A model generated the notes under the pieces. It was not told the origin of the DNA and searched no databases. It was given only the letters and a program-made list of their open reading frames with translations. A program made the translations under genes and the position numbers. Source: Auriscalpium vulgare (lineage: Eukaryota; Basidiomycota; Agaricomycetes; Russulales; Auriscalpiaceae). Taken from it: a DNA stretch of 64,000 bases. Where the stretch lies: NCBI GenBank assembly GCA_019915015.1, contig JAHBBC010000007.1:496001-560000 (forward strand), written 5' to 3'. Numbering within the stretch: the first letter of the stretch is position 1; each line of letters opens with the position of its first letter. Shown here one piece after another: positions 1 through 11,859 of the stretch.

Positions 1-371
1 CAAGTTGAGGTAAAGAGTCCTGCGCGGCCCCACACCGCTGGTCAATGGTGTCAGCGTGGTCATCATGGTTGGAGGTAAACATACATACATACGCGATGGC
101 AGCCAAAAGCTGCGAGTACTTCTGCCTCCGTGCATCGTCGGGGTCGGTTGGGAGGACGCGCGCGCGACGGCGACGTGACGGTGGCTGACGGCGCCACGGC
201 GCGCGACGGTTGCCAATTTGGGTTGCTCTCGATCGCCTCTAAAGAGCTGAGCAGATGAATCACTGTCTCATTAATTTGAACGATAAACACTAGTGTTCGT
301 GATGACATTAATATGAGCGGCGGCCAACGAAGGCACGCTCGTCCTTCCTCTAATAATAATCTATGCTCGTA
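1..371. other. Left-edge sequence downstream of ERG5, no supported gene
   Basis: This stretch holds the 3' flank of ERG5. On the minus strand an ATG at about 63-66 opens a frame that is still open at the window edge (about 22 codons), so a gene leaving the window to the left is possible. Twenty-odd codons are too few to support one. The interval 170-220 is rich in CG dinucleotides. No repeat or RNA gene was recognised. Confidence 0.3.
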
Positions 372-2204
372 TCATGATGATGCCCGCGGCTTGAACTTCA
401 CCAACAGTCCGTCTTGCGGGAAGAGTGTCGCAATGATCCTACGCAACCCGTTAGCCCACATATCTATTTCAACTGAACGTGATGATACTCACTGGATCAG
501 ACTGCTCTTCGGCGTGACGACGTGCTCAAAGTCCATCGACTCGACGGCGAGCGCAAGGGCAATCGCGATGTTCATCATCGCATAGTCGTAGCCGATGCAC
601 TTGTGAGGGCCACTGCCGAACACAAGGTAGTTCTGCGGGTTGGCATTGGCGGGACTCTCGGGATCGAGCCAGCGCTCAGGGATGAGCTTGTCGGGCTCGG
701 GGTATACGTTGGGATCGTGTAGGGAGTTGTAGAAGGAGGGAATAACCATGCTGCCGGTGGGAACGGTATAGTCTGACGAGATGGGGAAGGGCTTCTTCGT
801 GGTATATGGAACCTGTGTACGGGTCGTGAACAATGGCATACGGTGAGAAGGACGGCGTCCATACCATGGTGACGGGCGGCACGACGCGCATCGACTCCTT
901 CACCATGGCCTTGAGGTACGGCATCTGATCGTACTCCTCAATCGTGAACGGCTTCTCGTGCTGGCCGTGGCGCACGGAGTCGACCTCCGCGCGAATCTTC
1001 GCGAAGATGTCTGGGTGGTCCGCGAGGTGCTGGAAGCCGTAGATAAGACCGCTACTCATCGCATCCTGGCTGGCGAACAGGAAGGAGAACACGACCATCG
1101 CCATATCGCGGTCATTGAACTCGCGGCGGCCCTTGTACCCGGGGTCCGCGAGCAGGCGTACCCACTCATCGAGCATGCAGTCGGGCTCCTTGCCCTCCGC
1201 CATCGCCTTCTTGCTGTCGTGCGCCGCGAGCGTGAGCCAGTGCATCGCGACCTTGCGCGCCTGGACCGCGCGATACACCTTCGTGCCCGGGAGCGCGAGC
1301 GGGAAGTTGACGAGCTCGAGCGCGACGGTGATGGCCCAGTACTTCTTGTTGATCTCCTTCATTGCGTGGTCAGGGATGTAGTTCCCGCAGAACACGCGTA
1401 GGGACGTCTCCATGTTGAGGTCGCGCACGGCCATCATCATGGTCATGGGCTTCGTAGGGTCCGCCTTGGCATTTGCCATCCATTCAGAGAGGTATTGACG
1501 GGTGATGTTGTCCATCACCGTGAAGTAGGTGCTATGAATCACTGGGGTTAGCACACAGCCAGGGTATCATGTGAGTGATACTTACCCCAACGCCTTCCTG
1601 GTAAACAAGTGGTTCAGGCCACGGCGGTACTCGACGTGGACCTTGCCGGTCAAGAAGACCCTTCGAACGAGGCAGAGGTCAGTGTCATATAGCGAACACA
1701 TAAGACAAACATACCAGTTATCGGCCTGCAGTACAGTCTTGGCTGACTGCACGAGACAGGGCTCCGCATGGTTAGGAGAGTTGAGAATTTTGCGGGAGTA
1801 CTCGTTCGACGATGCCATGACGATAAAACTAAGAAAATAATCAGCAAGTTGCAGATGCACACACAATGCCAGGCGACGCACATATTGAATACGCTGAGAG
1901 CAGTAAGCGCACCCGAGTCCCACTGCTTCTTGTAACCCTCCATTGTCGGCTTCAAGGAGTCGGCGAATTTGCCAATTATTGGGATTGTCCATGTGTCGCC
2001 CGGGAGGTGACCCTTCTTATATCGGTACACCGATTGCTCGAGTGCGAGGAGTGCGAGAATAATGGCGGCGGTTGTGTATGTCCATGTCACGGCGCCGCCT
2101 ACGTTGGCGAGAAAAGACGGAAGGGGTATATTGTAGAGCGGTGCGCCGGCGGTCGAAGAGGGTATAGAGGCAGAAACCGAGTACTCGCTGTGGACGTTCG
2201 CCAT
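372..2204 (-). CDS. ERG5: Sterol C-22 desaturase, cytochrome P450 CYP61 family (ERG5)
   Basis: This is an ER-membrane P450 that introduces the C-22 double bond late in ergosterol synthesis. The start at 2204 gives an N-terminal hydrophobic anchor followed by a basic-proline hinge (KGHLPGDTWTIPIIGKF) typical of CYP61. The K-helix ExxR is ESMR (about 905-895), and the heme-ligand loop is FGSGPHKCIGYDYAMMNIA near 620-570. The open frame ends at a GTGAGT donor near 489. A short last exon then restores a normal fungal ERG5 tail (IIATLFPQDGLLVKFKPR) and stops at 372. There are at least five introns. All key P450 residues are present, so the gene looks functional. The assignment rests on remembered family motifs, not on a search. 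Confidence 0.93.
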
Positions 2205-3103
2205 TGTCGTGTGCGAGGGTGGCTGTCTGGGAAGTGGTCGGAGGACAGAGCAAGACCAAAGAAATCGTTTTTATCAATTTCTCCCGGACTTTGACAGATA
2301 AATATTGGGCTGCGTTCATTGGCCAATAACAAATCAGTCGATTCCGATTTTTGGATATATCACTCACGTGATCGTGATCTCGCGAACGCCAAGTTGAAGC
2401 CTTGCCTAGCCCGGCTCTCCCGCTTACTAGGCTCTACTCATATAATACTCCGAATCACTGGGCTCTACTGCACCAGCCTGTGGCAGGCTCTGGGCCTGCA
2501 CCTCGACAACCTAGAGGCATAGCGCGGCAGAGCGAAGTCTCGACAGCGATAGTAAGCATCTCGTAATACTGGCTTCATTGGAAGCTCACCTGACGGCAGC
2601 ATGATAGAGCTCAGCAAGATTCACAAACCAGAGCACTGGACACTACCCACAGCCTTGCCTCGCCTCGAATAATTACCTGAGCTTCGAAGCAGGGCTTACA
2701 CACGATCGTCAACGACAAGTCGCACCGTGTGGGAGGTGGTTGCGCGAGACCAACAGCGCCGGTGGCGTTGACCCCATGGCCATGGACGAAGGAGCACGCA
2801 ACTGCATAGTCGCCAGAAGCAGCATGGATTTTGCTGCTTCAACTTCTGCACATAGGTGCTACTGACGTCACACGACTGGGTATCGGGTTCAGATCCAGGG
2901 GTCGGCCGAGACATGAATCTCCTAGTCTACTTCCGCGATGTGCGATGTCTTCCTACTCCCCACTTTTCTTCCGCTTCTCTCTCCTCTCAGCGTCTACCTC
3001 CTTTTTTTCACCCCCTACCTCCCGCCTCTGTCCACCCTTCCAGACTGCTCGCAGCCTGTCATCCCTCCAGGTTTCCACCATACCTACTTACGATCATCTG
3101 GAC
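2205..3103. promoter_or_regulatory. Divergent intergenic region between ERG5 and the ammonium transporter
   Basis: This 0.9-kb region separates two genes transcribed away from each other. The ERG5 side carries an overlapping ATTGG/CCAAT pair at 2318-2327 and a palindromic E-box-like TCACGTGA at 2364-2371, followed by ATCGTGAT. bHLH and SREBP-type regulators bind E-box/SRE-like sites, and control of ERG5 by such a factor is inference only. The transporter side has a strong pyrimidine tract (about 2950-3060), common just upstream of fungal start codons. No ORF here is convincing. Confidence 0.45.
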
Positions 3104-4905
3104 ATGTCTGACCAGCTAGCTAATCGTGAGTTTTTTTAACCATGCTCCTCACTGGCTCCATGCTCACCCCACAACCATGAAATGAAAGGCAGTCCCTCAG
3201 ATCAGAGCAGGTGCCTCTTGACGCTTACATCCATCATGGACACGCTCTAATTCGCACACTTGTAAAACAGATTTGACAAAGGCGATGTTGCCTTCATCAT
3301 CCTCGCAGGAGCACTCGTATCGTTCATGGTACCAGGCCTCGGTGCGTGTGCCTCTGCTCTATGTCGTCGCACGCCACTGTCTTACGCAGTCCCACAAACG
3401 CTCCACACATAGCCTTCCTCTACTCCGGCCTCTCGCGTCGTAAATCCGCCCTGTCTCTTATATGGGCCGTATCGGCGGCCAATGCTGTCGCCATCTTCCA
3501 ATGGTTCTTCTGGGGCTACTCGCTCGCATTCTCCCCGACCGCGACGAATGGCTACATCGGCAACCTGCACAACTTCGGTCTGCAGAACGTGCTGGGCGAG
3601 CCGTCCCCTGGGTCTCCTCTCATCCCGGAGCTCCTCTACAGCTTCTATCAGATGGAGTTTGCCTGCGTCACCGTGTGCATCCTCATGGGCGGCTTGGCGG
3701 AGCGTGGGCGCGTGATGCCCGCCATGATCTTCGCGTTCATATGGATGACGATCGTGTACTGCCCCCTCGCGTGCTGGGCCTGGTCCGTGAACGGATGGGG
3801 CTTCACCTGGGGAGTCCTCGACTACGCAGGTGCGCCTCTTTCCCATCCTCTCATACGGTAGCTCATCCACCCGCAGGCGGCGGCCCCGTCGAGATCGGGA
3901 GCGGCGTCGCGGGGCTCGCCTACTCGTGGGTGCTCGGCCGGCGCACAGAAAAGGAGCTGCTCAACTTCCGCCCGCACAACGTGTCCATGGTCGGGCTCGG
4001 CACGTTCATCCTCTGGTTCGGGTGGCTCGGGTTCAACGGCGGCAGCGCGTTCGGTGCGAACCTGCGCGCGGTGTACGCGGTGTGGAACTCGATGCTCGCG
4101 GCCGCGATGGCGGGCGCGACGTGGTGCCTGCTCGACTTCCGCTACGAGCGCAAGTGGACCATGGTCGGCTTCTGCTCGGGCACGATTGCGGGGCTTGTCG
4201 CCGCGACGCCCGCGTCAGGGTACATCCCGACATGGGCGGCGGTCATCATGGGCATCGTCGCCGGCGGGGTGTGCAACTTCGCCACGAAGAGTGAGTCTGC
4301 CTGCCTGCCTCCTGCCTGACCTCTGCTGACCTTGCTCGTGCGCTCTAGTCAAATTTCTCATTCTCATTGACGACGCGCTAGACCTGTTCGCGGAGCACGC
4401 CGTCGGCGGGATGATCGGGCTGCTGTTCAATGCGTTCTTCGCGAAGGCAAATATCATCGCGCTCGACGACGTGAACACGTCCGCTGCAGGCGGGTGGGTC
4501 GACCACAACTGGAAGCAGCTGTACATCCAGTTCGCGTACATCTGCGCGTCCACCGCGTACACGTTCGTCGTCACCGCGCTCATCGCGAAGGGCATGGATC
4601 TCGTGCCCGCGTTGCGGCTGCGCGCGTCGCCTGATGCGGAGGTGCTCGGCATGGATGAGGACCAGATTGGCGAGTTCGCGACGGACTACATCGAGGTGCG
4701 CCGAGACTACACGGACTGGACCGCGCGCCCGGACATCTCGAACGAGAAGCTCGGGGGCGGTAGCAGTACGGACACGCACAGCGACCCACACCACCCGCTC
4801 GTCGCCGGCGACCGGCACGGCGTGCCCGACACGAGCGTGCACGGCGGGTCGCACATGCGAGAGAAGCCGGCCGTGAGCCAGGGTGCGGCGAACGGCGCTG
4901 CGTGA
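3104..4905 (+). CDS. Ammonium transporter, Mep/Amt family (Mep1/Mep3-like)
   Basis: This plasma-membrane channel-like transporter takes up ammonium as nitrogen source. The spliced protein has the Amt signatures in order: FLYSGLSRRKSALS, QWFFWGYSLAFS, the MGGLAERGR loop, the DYAGGGPVEIGSG segment, WFGWLGFNGGSAFGAN, and the late AEHAVGGMIGLLFNAFF helix. The first pore histidine of the Amt twin-His pair is Glu here (PVEI) and the second is kept (AEHAVGG). That E/H pattern is known in Mep1/Mep3-type rather than Mep2-type fungal proteins. The C-terminus is hydrophilic with Gly/Ser/His. The start is tentative: exon 1 (MSDQLANRE) joins in frame only if a weak GTTTTT donor is used. The downstream exons are secure. 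Confidence 0.9.
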
Positions 4906-5267
4906 GGCCGGTTTGGGTATGAACATAAAATCAACTGTGCTTGGGGAGTCATAACTTTTTTTTGATTGCTGTATGAGGCTGTGTACTCTTAGATGTATAG
5001 CTTGGAATGGGATCAATGCAAGAACCTGTCTCATCAACAGGACGGGCGTAGTAGGCCAACTTATAGGCTCTGTGGCCTTGTAGCGACATCAGTACTCAGC
5101 ATTCCGACACGATATGAACATGACAGAGGACTATTGCGCCAAGCATTTCAATCGACGGCCGTGATTGTATCCAAACGTCGAGATATTCGACGAATTACGA
5201 CAGCCATAAGCTCGTCTACACAAGGAGTCTCCCAGAAGGACTAGGCAGGAGAGGTTGTCGCGAAGGT
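4906..5267. other. Convergent 3' intergenic region
   Basis: These 362 bp lie between the stop codons of two convergent genes (ammonium transporter and SDO1). I see only 3' UTR-like, AT-richer sequence, and no ORF, repeat or RNA worth calling. Confidence 0.5.
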
Positions 5268-6345
5268 TCAGGTATTGGCAGTGGCGGTGAATGTGAGCGT
5301 CTCCAACCGCCCTCGGCCCTTGACCTCCTTGTTCAGCAGGTCGGAAACAACGCGGAACTGGCCCGGGTCGATGAGGAGCGTCTGAGTCACAGAAGAAGGC
5401 AGATGTCGAGTCAGTATGTCGCAATCAAGGACGAAGGAGTGCACGCACCCCCATCCATGTCTCCCCAAGCTCCTCGCGCTCGACGACCTCCGCGCTCTCA
5501 AGCACCAGCGGCTTTAACCGCTCCACCTCCGTCGCGGGGAACGTAACGCGTATACGCATGCGCGCGCGCTGTATCTGCAGCTTAGAATTTAGCTGCAGCA
5601 GTCGCACGCACTCCGACACCTATGACAAGTCGATGTCAGCCGGAGTCGATATGACTGTGCGGCGCGCATCCGCACCTGACTCTTCGCGTTCTTGTTCGGT
5701 CGCACGCTGTATCCGATCTCGTTCATTGCCTTCTCGATAATGCTGACGGAGTAGGGCGTCTGCGATTCGGGGTCAACGCACTTCTCTGCGACGAGCGTTG
5801 CGATCTCGCGCCGCAGCGCGACGAGTTCATGCTCGCGTTCCTTGTCGCCGACCTGCACTTCGCCCTTGCTCAGGATCTGGGAGGCGAGGTGAGCGGAGTC
5901 ACTAGGCAAACCGACTGCGGCGCACCTCTTTTGCCACAGTATCTCGGTCGTCGGTCCCGAAGGCTTTCTTGAGGTCGCCGGACTTCGCAACCTCGCCTTT
6001 GCCGACATTCATGAAAACGTTGCCTATTTGCAGCACATCGTCTAGATTCTTCTCTCTGCGGACAGACAAGGTCAAGGGTGGCCGCGAGAGGCGGGACGGC
6101 GGGAACACATACACTCCGTTACGCCACTCCTGGACCTTGTTTTTGTAACACGCGATCTGGAAGAAAGACGCGTCAGTACGGGGGTGCCTCTGCTGGACAC
6201 TCACCCACCTCGAATCGTTTTCCGCCCTTCTTGAGTCGTACAGTAGATACATTTGTCAGTCTGGGGGAAAGTCAGTCAAGATCTGGGAGAAGATGAAAAG
6301 CGCGACGGACTTGATCTGGTTGGATGGCTGATTGATCATAGGCAT
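5268..6345 (-). CDS. SDO1: Ribosome maturation protein SDO1/SBDS
   Basis: SBDS/Sdo1 works with the Efl1 GTPase to release Tif6/eIF6 from cytoplasmic 60S subunits. The start [12 protein letters not shown] at 6345 followed by [28 protein letters not shown] is the diagnostic SBDS N-terminus. The central [19 protein letters not shown] segment and the linker [25 protein letters not shown] follow. The C-terminal part covers [25 protein letters not shown] and [18 protein letters not shown]. About six short introns are needed, and every join checked keeps frame. The length is about 250 residues, as usual. It is divergent from RVS167 across a 227-bp gap. Confidence 0.93.
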
Positions 6346-6572
6346 GGTGATACAGATAAAAATACAGCGAGATGGATGGTGGGGATCAGCAAGAGGACCC
6401 TGGACGCGTTCTTATGGTCATCGAGGCCGGTACGCTGAGTCATCGGATCTATATCAAGACTTGGCTGTGCCGTGCCGTCGCTGGCGTCTAAGCCAGCCTT
6501 CCGACTTGTCCGACGGGTCGACTCGTCTCCCACCGACATCTTAGCCACGACCTCGTACATCCAGAGCACATC

Positions 6573-8405
6573 ATGAAGGGAATAACAAAGGCGATCATGC
6601 GGCATGTTGCTTTTCCAGTCTTGTTTCTTCGTGTCTCATCTGTGTCCCCTAGCACGCCGCATCTGATGACCTCCAAGGTCGGCATGTCGAAGAGTGCGTC
6701 CCTATTGCTTGCTGTCCTTGCGTGACTCTCATCTCATCTGCGCATCCTGTCGTTGGCGCTGCCGAATGGCCTATCTCCTCTTCGTCTAGAATCCACCGAC
6801 CCCGAATTCGATGAATACCAACGGAACTTCACAACCATCGAAGGCGCCACCGACAAGTTTCTGAAAGATACCAAGGCATTCACCGAAGCAGTCAACTGTA
6901 CGACCCTCTGCGCCGTAGCTGGACCCGCTTCTCTGACGTGCCGATCACACAGCACTCTTCACCTCCGGCAGCAGCTTCGCCACTCACTTTAACACGTTGT
7001 TCCACCCCATCGCCTCCGAATACGACCTCCTTGGGAAATTCCCTGATGCTGCGCACACGATCAAGAACGTGGACGCATATCAATCTGCTCTAGAGGACCT
7101 GCGCACGACGGTAGCGCCGGAGCTCGAGCTCATCGAGAGCAGAGTTGTCGGCCCTATAAAGGAGCTGCAGGTTGTGATGAAGGCCATCCGGAAGATGATA
7201 ACGAAACGCGATCACAAGGTGCGCGCGCACTGTGGTGACTATCGACGTGTTATGCACGCGGCTTAACACGTTGTGCAGCTCGTCGACTACGATCGCTTCA
7301 ACAACTCGTTGACGAAGCTGCGTGAAAAGAAAGAGAAGTCACTTAGCGACGAGAAGAACTTGTTCAAGGTGCGTAGCCCACAGCTATCACCCTAAGCGCG
7401 CGCCAATTGTAGCACGCAGCTTGAGCAAGACTTCGAGATCGCGTCCAATGACTACGATAATCTGAACAACTCCATGAAGCAGGACCTTCCTCGGTTCATG
7501 CTCCTCGCGACGCGCTTCATTGACCCCCTTTTCCACTCCTTCTTCTACATGCAGTGCGTACACCTGCCCACCCACCTCTACTCCGCCTCTGCGCTTGATT
7601 CGCTTTACTGATGCGTCCTCTGTCAAGACTGAATATCTTCTACATGCTGCTCGAGAAGATCAACCAGTTCTCGGACGGAAAGTACGAGGTCTCCGTGCCC
7701 GCCGCGCAGATCGGCGAGGACTTTATCGCGAAGCGCGGGGAGTCTGCGGCCGTCGTTGACGCGCTGAGCATCGTTCAGCGCTTCATATCCACATGTAAGC
7801 GTTCACTCCCACCTCCTCATCAACGCTCACCTCCCGCCCTATCGCCCAGCAAAACTTGTCTCGCAGGGGCGTACTCTCTCTCCGGCGTCCTCCACGCTCG
7901 GGCGCTCCCCGTCAAGCGTGTCCACCTCCACGTCCACGTCCGCTGCCCCGCCTCCCGCTCCTCCCAGTACCTTCGCGCGCTCCTTGCCGCCCGCTGCGCC
8001 CCCCGCCACCGGCGCCTCCGCAGTGTCCGAGAAAGCCTCCTACACGCCACCCCCGCCGAACCCCGCGTCCCCGCCCCCGTACTCCGCCGGAGCTGCCGCC
8101 GCCGCCGCTGCGGCCGCGAAGCGCGCCCCGCCCCCGCCCCCGCCGCTCAAGCCCAAGCCCGCGCCAGCACCCGCAGTGCACTACGTCACCGCGCTGTACG
8201 ACTTTGTACCCCAGGCGGATGGCGATCTGGAGTTCAAGACGGGCGACCGCATCGAGCTCGTCGAGCGCACCAACAGCGAGGAGGATTGGTGGACGGGCAA
8301 GCTGAATGGAAAGCAGGGCATTTTCCCCGGTGCGTGTACTCGTTATCGGGCTAGGTCGGTGGGAGCTGATGGGTATATGCAGGAAATTATGTTCAGGAGA
8401 ATTAG
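6573..8405 (+). CDS. RVS167: BAR and SH3 domain protein, RVS167/amphiphysin type
   Basis: Rvs167-type proteins bend membranes at endocytic sites and bind actin regulators through the SH3 domain. The spliced N-terminus MKGITKAIMR-TPHLMTSKVGMSKK-STDPEFDEYQRNF is characteristic of fungal Rvs167. A long helical BAR domain with charged heptads follows (TKLREKKEKSLSDEKNLFK, LEQDFEIASNDYDNLNN). A Pro/Ala/Ser-rich linker comes next (about 7900-8160, with a run of Ala). The C-terminal SH3 domain (YVTALYDFVPQADGDLEF, EDWWTGKLNGKQGIFPGNYV) lies at about 8180-8400. The first intron (6602-6652) reads GC-AG instead of GT-AG, because only that choice gives the conserved N-terminus. A final small exon supplies NYVQEN and the stop. 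Confidence 0.92.
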
Positions 8406-9202
8406 GATAGGTAAGTTAGGCGTATGAGACGGTTCAGGGTTGCGTAGAGTACTTCGAGCATGTGTCAGGTATCTTTTTGAATTACTTCCTGTTGTACATC
8501 ATGTATCATGCATGTTTCAAGGAACTTCATAGGCTTGTAGTAGTACGTTCCATAGAACAGGATAGGAGCCTAGTTGCGCTGCATCCAGTCTGCTTCCAGG
8601 AATCAGCCAGGCTGAACGACCTGCGGGCCTACGACGATATACTTTCCTGAGCCATCGGAGTGCAGATGCGACAGCGCAGTTGCACCCGCGGTATCATGGC
8701 ACCTGCGCGGAGTTCCTATCGTTTATGTATGGAAAATGGGGGGAACACGCGCAGGTGGGCATGCTAAGCTCACGGGGGCCCTTTACGCACCGCTCGCCGA
8801 CCGCCACGTCTCTGCCCGCAATCCAAGGCATCTATGGTCCGACTCGCGGCCTCTTTCTGCACCGCGCGGGCATCAGGATCTCGTGGCAATTTGTGCGAGG
8901 TATCAATCCATTACAGTGCGCATATCGAGCGCCTAAGCGCACTGTTCTGTAGTCAAGTGCCTGACGATCGGTGCGTGCGGCTGCTCATATTATGGCTACG
9001 GATACAGCAGCCCTTTCACCAATTAATCTTACTCTGGCGACTGCGCTCGCGCTCAAGTCTAGCGCTGATTGATACGGTGCACAGCTTACCGCCGTGCTGG
9101 CACAGCGCGTATGGCGGGCTCGGCGTTGAGGTGAAGGCGACCAAGTGGAGGGACCGTACCTAGGAGGAGATTCGTGGTACGTGTCCTGTTTTGTCAACTC
9201 CA
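8406..9202. other. Convergent intergenic region, nothing recognised
   Basis: About 800 bp separate the convergent stop codons of the RVS167 gene and the uncharacterised minus-strand gene. Several short open frames exist on both strands. None shows domain-like sequence or splice structure, and no RNA gene or repeat was recognised. Confidence 0.4.
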
Positions 9203-11764
9203 TCAGGCCACGGAGGGACGCCGCACGACATTCAGACGCCCGACGTCCAGCCCCGACGGATCGCGCCTGAAGGGCAAGGGTTTCACGACGCCCAACAAGC
9301 TCTCACCTGTGCGATCGGTCAGCCGCTGCCTCGGAATCATAACAATGGTACATACACTTGTGCGCAATGCAGTGAACACCTTGAGAAGGCTTGCCTGGGG
9401 GTCATCCTTTCGACCCTCCAAGACCGAAATCGGCCTGTATGTGAACATCATCCTTCTCCGTTCAAACTGGCCAAATAGCCAAAGGCGTCCACTGGTGTAG
9501 CAGCAATGGACTGTGTCCACCCTGATATGACGATAATTGAGTCATTCTCCAGCCAATAAGAAGACAGGTCGAGATGCACGATGCATGATGCACGTACCCA
9601 TCCATGTCACACAGGACGAGCGCCTGGTGCGCAATATCTTCAAGGTCGAGATCTGGGTCACTTGTCACGAGAAGGTACCTGTTGCCTTTCCCTGTTCAAG
9701 GATGGGTCACAGAAAGTCACACAGCGCGGATATGATATGCCCACCCTCTTTTGATAGCACGAGTTCAAGCGGCCGTGTCAAGAATACCTCACAGTAATGC
9801 TCGGACCGTTCATGGCTCTCCATCGTCACCGGAGCATGCGGCACGTTGCTCTGGAGTCTTGCTCCTTCAATCTTGGCTATATGCAAGAGCATTTCGTGAG
9901 CGGTCATATGACTCTTGGTGGAAGATGAGTACAAGTAGTCACAGCAGATCATGATGATTGCACACCCTCATGTAGAAAGCATCGGAGTACACGTTTATGA
10001 GTTTGAGGTTCTCCATCATCTTCTCGGGTACTTGCACCTCAAAATCTGGGCTGGGCCAGCGCCTCTCCCACCGATTGTCCTCTATTATACCCATGCGTTT
10101 GACGTCTGCCTTGTTGTCCAGGCAAGGAAGGTACTCATGCTAATCACGAGCGGAGCGTCAACACTGTACGGAAGTCCTAGACCGCTGGCAAAAACCCACA
10201 TTGCCGGAGTCGTCCCACAGGCGCGCTTGGACACACATGAAGTGACCCATATCATTCTCAGGTCCTCGATCTAGAAGAATGTGTCTGTCAATATATCTGA
10301 CTCCGGAGACAAAATGCAACGCACAGACGGGAAGATCTTGACGGGGTTGACCTCTAGCGTATTTTGAAAACTATAGCATAACATGGGTTATCCTTTCATT
10401 GGCTCAGTGAGTTGACAAAATCTGACGCACCCAGTTACAAAGCGCATCATGGACCAGTTGACGGTCCTGAACGGGGATAGGGTCGGACTTTTCAAGACAG
10501 AATGCACCTGAGGTATTTTGTACTCTTCCGAATATCCAGTGAGTTTTGTTGTAGACACCGAACGGAACTGACGCGGACCTGAGCGCCGTACGTCAGTGAT
10601 AGGCTGAGCAGTACGACGGAAAGCAAGCACACGTACATAGTAGGCCCTCCGCACGAGTACAAGGTGAATGCCTGATCAGCGGCTATCGGAAGAGCCTCTT
10701 CTATGTTTTCTTTGTCCGATTGAGCAAGGACCATGAGCTGACGGCCAAGGGGGCCAAGGACGACGATCTGCCATGGTGCAGGATGGTCCAGTACCCCATC
10801 TGCCGGCATAATCAGCGAGCATCCTTTCCAGAGCAATAGCACTCATACCGGCCCAGACGGGGTTCTCATGTAGCATTATAACGCATTGGAGGGACCCCGA
10901 GACGTAAAACTTGTTGTTGTTGACATCGATATGATCCATGTCTGTGTCAGCGATATAGAGGTCACGGAAGACACCCAAGCGTTTCTCCCCCCAGTTCTGG
11001 TACATGAGCCCGAGAAGGATGTCGTGAATGGGATCTGAAGGCTTCGTCTACAAGTCAGGCTGGACAACACAAAAAGAGATCCAAATTTAACTCACATTTT
11101 CGGATGCAAATGAGTGATAGTCCAGGGGCTGGCGAGGTTCGCCAGTGTCAGCTGCCACACTGACCACTTCCAACGGTGCTAAATCTTTCATGTTCTCGAA
11201 CTTCCCATAAGTCTGTTCAAGATGTAAACATTCGTCTCCATAGATACGAGAGAATTCATACTTCACACGACTGTGCGAAGTCCATAGTCAACATGGCACA
11301 GTCCAGCTTCAACTTGCGTGAATGATCCTTCCGGACAGTTGAGTGATGATAGAGACGGGGCATCCAAAGGTGACTTGCCTGTTGAAACTTGGAAAGTTCC
11401 TCTATAACATCTGGTGAGAGCACCAGCTGGCGCTTCGCCTCTTTCGTCGACGAGACTGCCACATCGACGCCGGCGGACGCGAGTACCTTCGACAGTTCAC
11501 CGTTGGTCAGGATCCCACTACTTAGTTTGCATGAGCCGTCAAGTGATCTCTCCTCATACTCTAAAACGTACCTTTTATGCACCATGCGCACCATTTGGAC
11601 GAGTTGGGGCTTCCTGACCTTCGATGAAGGGCGGATGCCGGCGGACTGAAGGATCTTTCGTAACTTGGCCACAGTGAACGTCTCGCTAGCCGGAATGAGA
11701 ATAAGGGCTATCTTTCGCTGATAATAGATACATACACGCCATGGATATCAAATTCACAGATCAT
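9203..11764 (-). CDS. Uncharacterised multi-exon protein with SAP-like N-terminal motifs
   Basis: I do not recognise the family. A probable start at 11764 (MICEFDIHGV) splices to ETFTVAKLRKILQSAGI, which resembles a SAP-type helix-extended-loop-helix. A second, similar unit follows (LTNGELSKVLASAGVDV). Exons then join in frame through YGKFENMKDLAPLEVVSV, DPIHDILLGLMYQNWGEKR, HPAPWQIVVLGPLGRQLMV, VPFGVYNKTHWIFGRVQN, DMGHFMCVQARLWDDSGN, DNKADVKRMGIIEDNRW and LLVTSDPDLDLEDIAHQA to a stop at 9203. At least eight short introns with consistent frame make it look like a real gene. SAP modules often bind DNA or RNA, so a nuclear role is possible but is inference. The C-terminal exon order below about 9900 is the least certain. 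Confidence 0.6.
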
Positions 11765-11859
11765 GACAGGTGAGGGTGAGGTTCAGGAGGAGAGGAGACT
11801 CAGGAGAGAATGGCGATTGAGATTCGAGGCTGAGTCGCGTCCACGTGATCCCTCGGACG

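Noticed and set aside
2870..2915. GGTTCAGATCC string resembling a tRNA T-loop
   Set aside because: The flanking bases do not form a T-stem, and no acceptor, D or anticodon arm can be drawn around it.
11335..11402. Possible fourth GC-AG intron (CAG|GCAAGT) in the SAP-like gene
   Set aside because: The segment is 66 nt, a multiple of three, and open. Retention and removal both keep the frame, so the sequence alone does not decide it.
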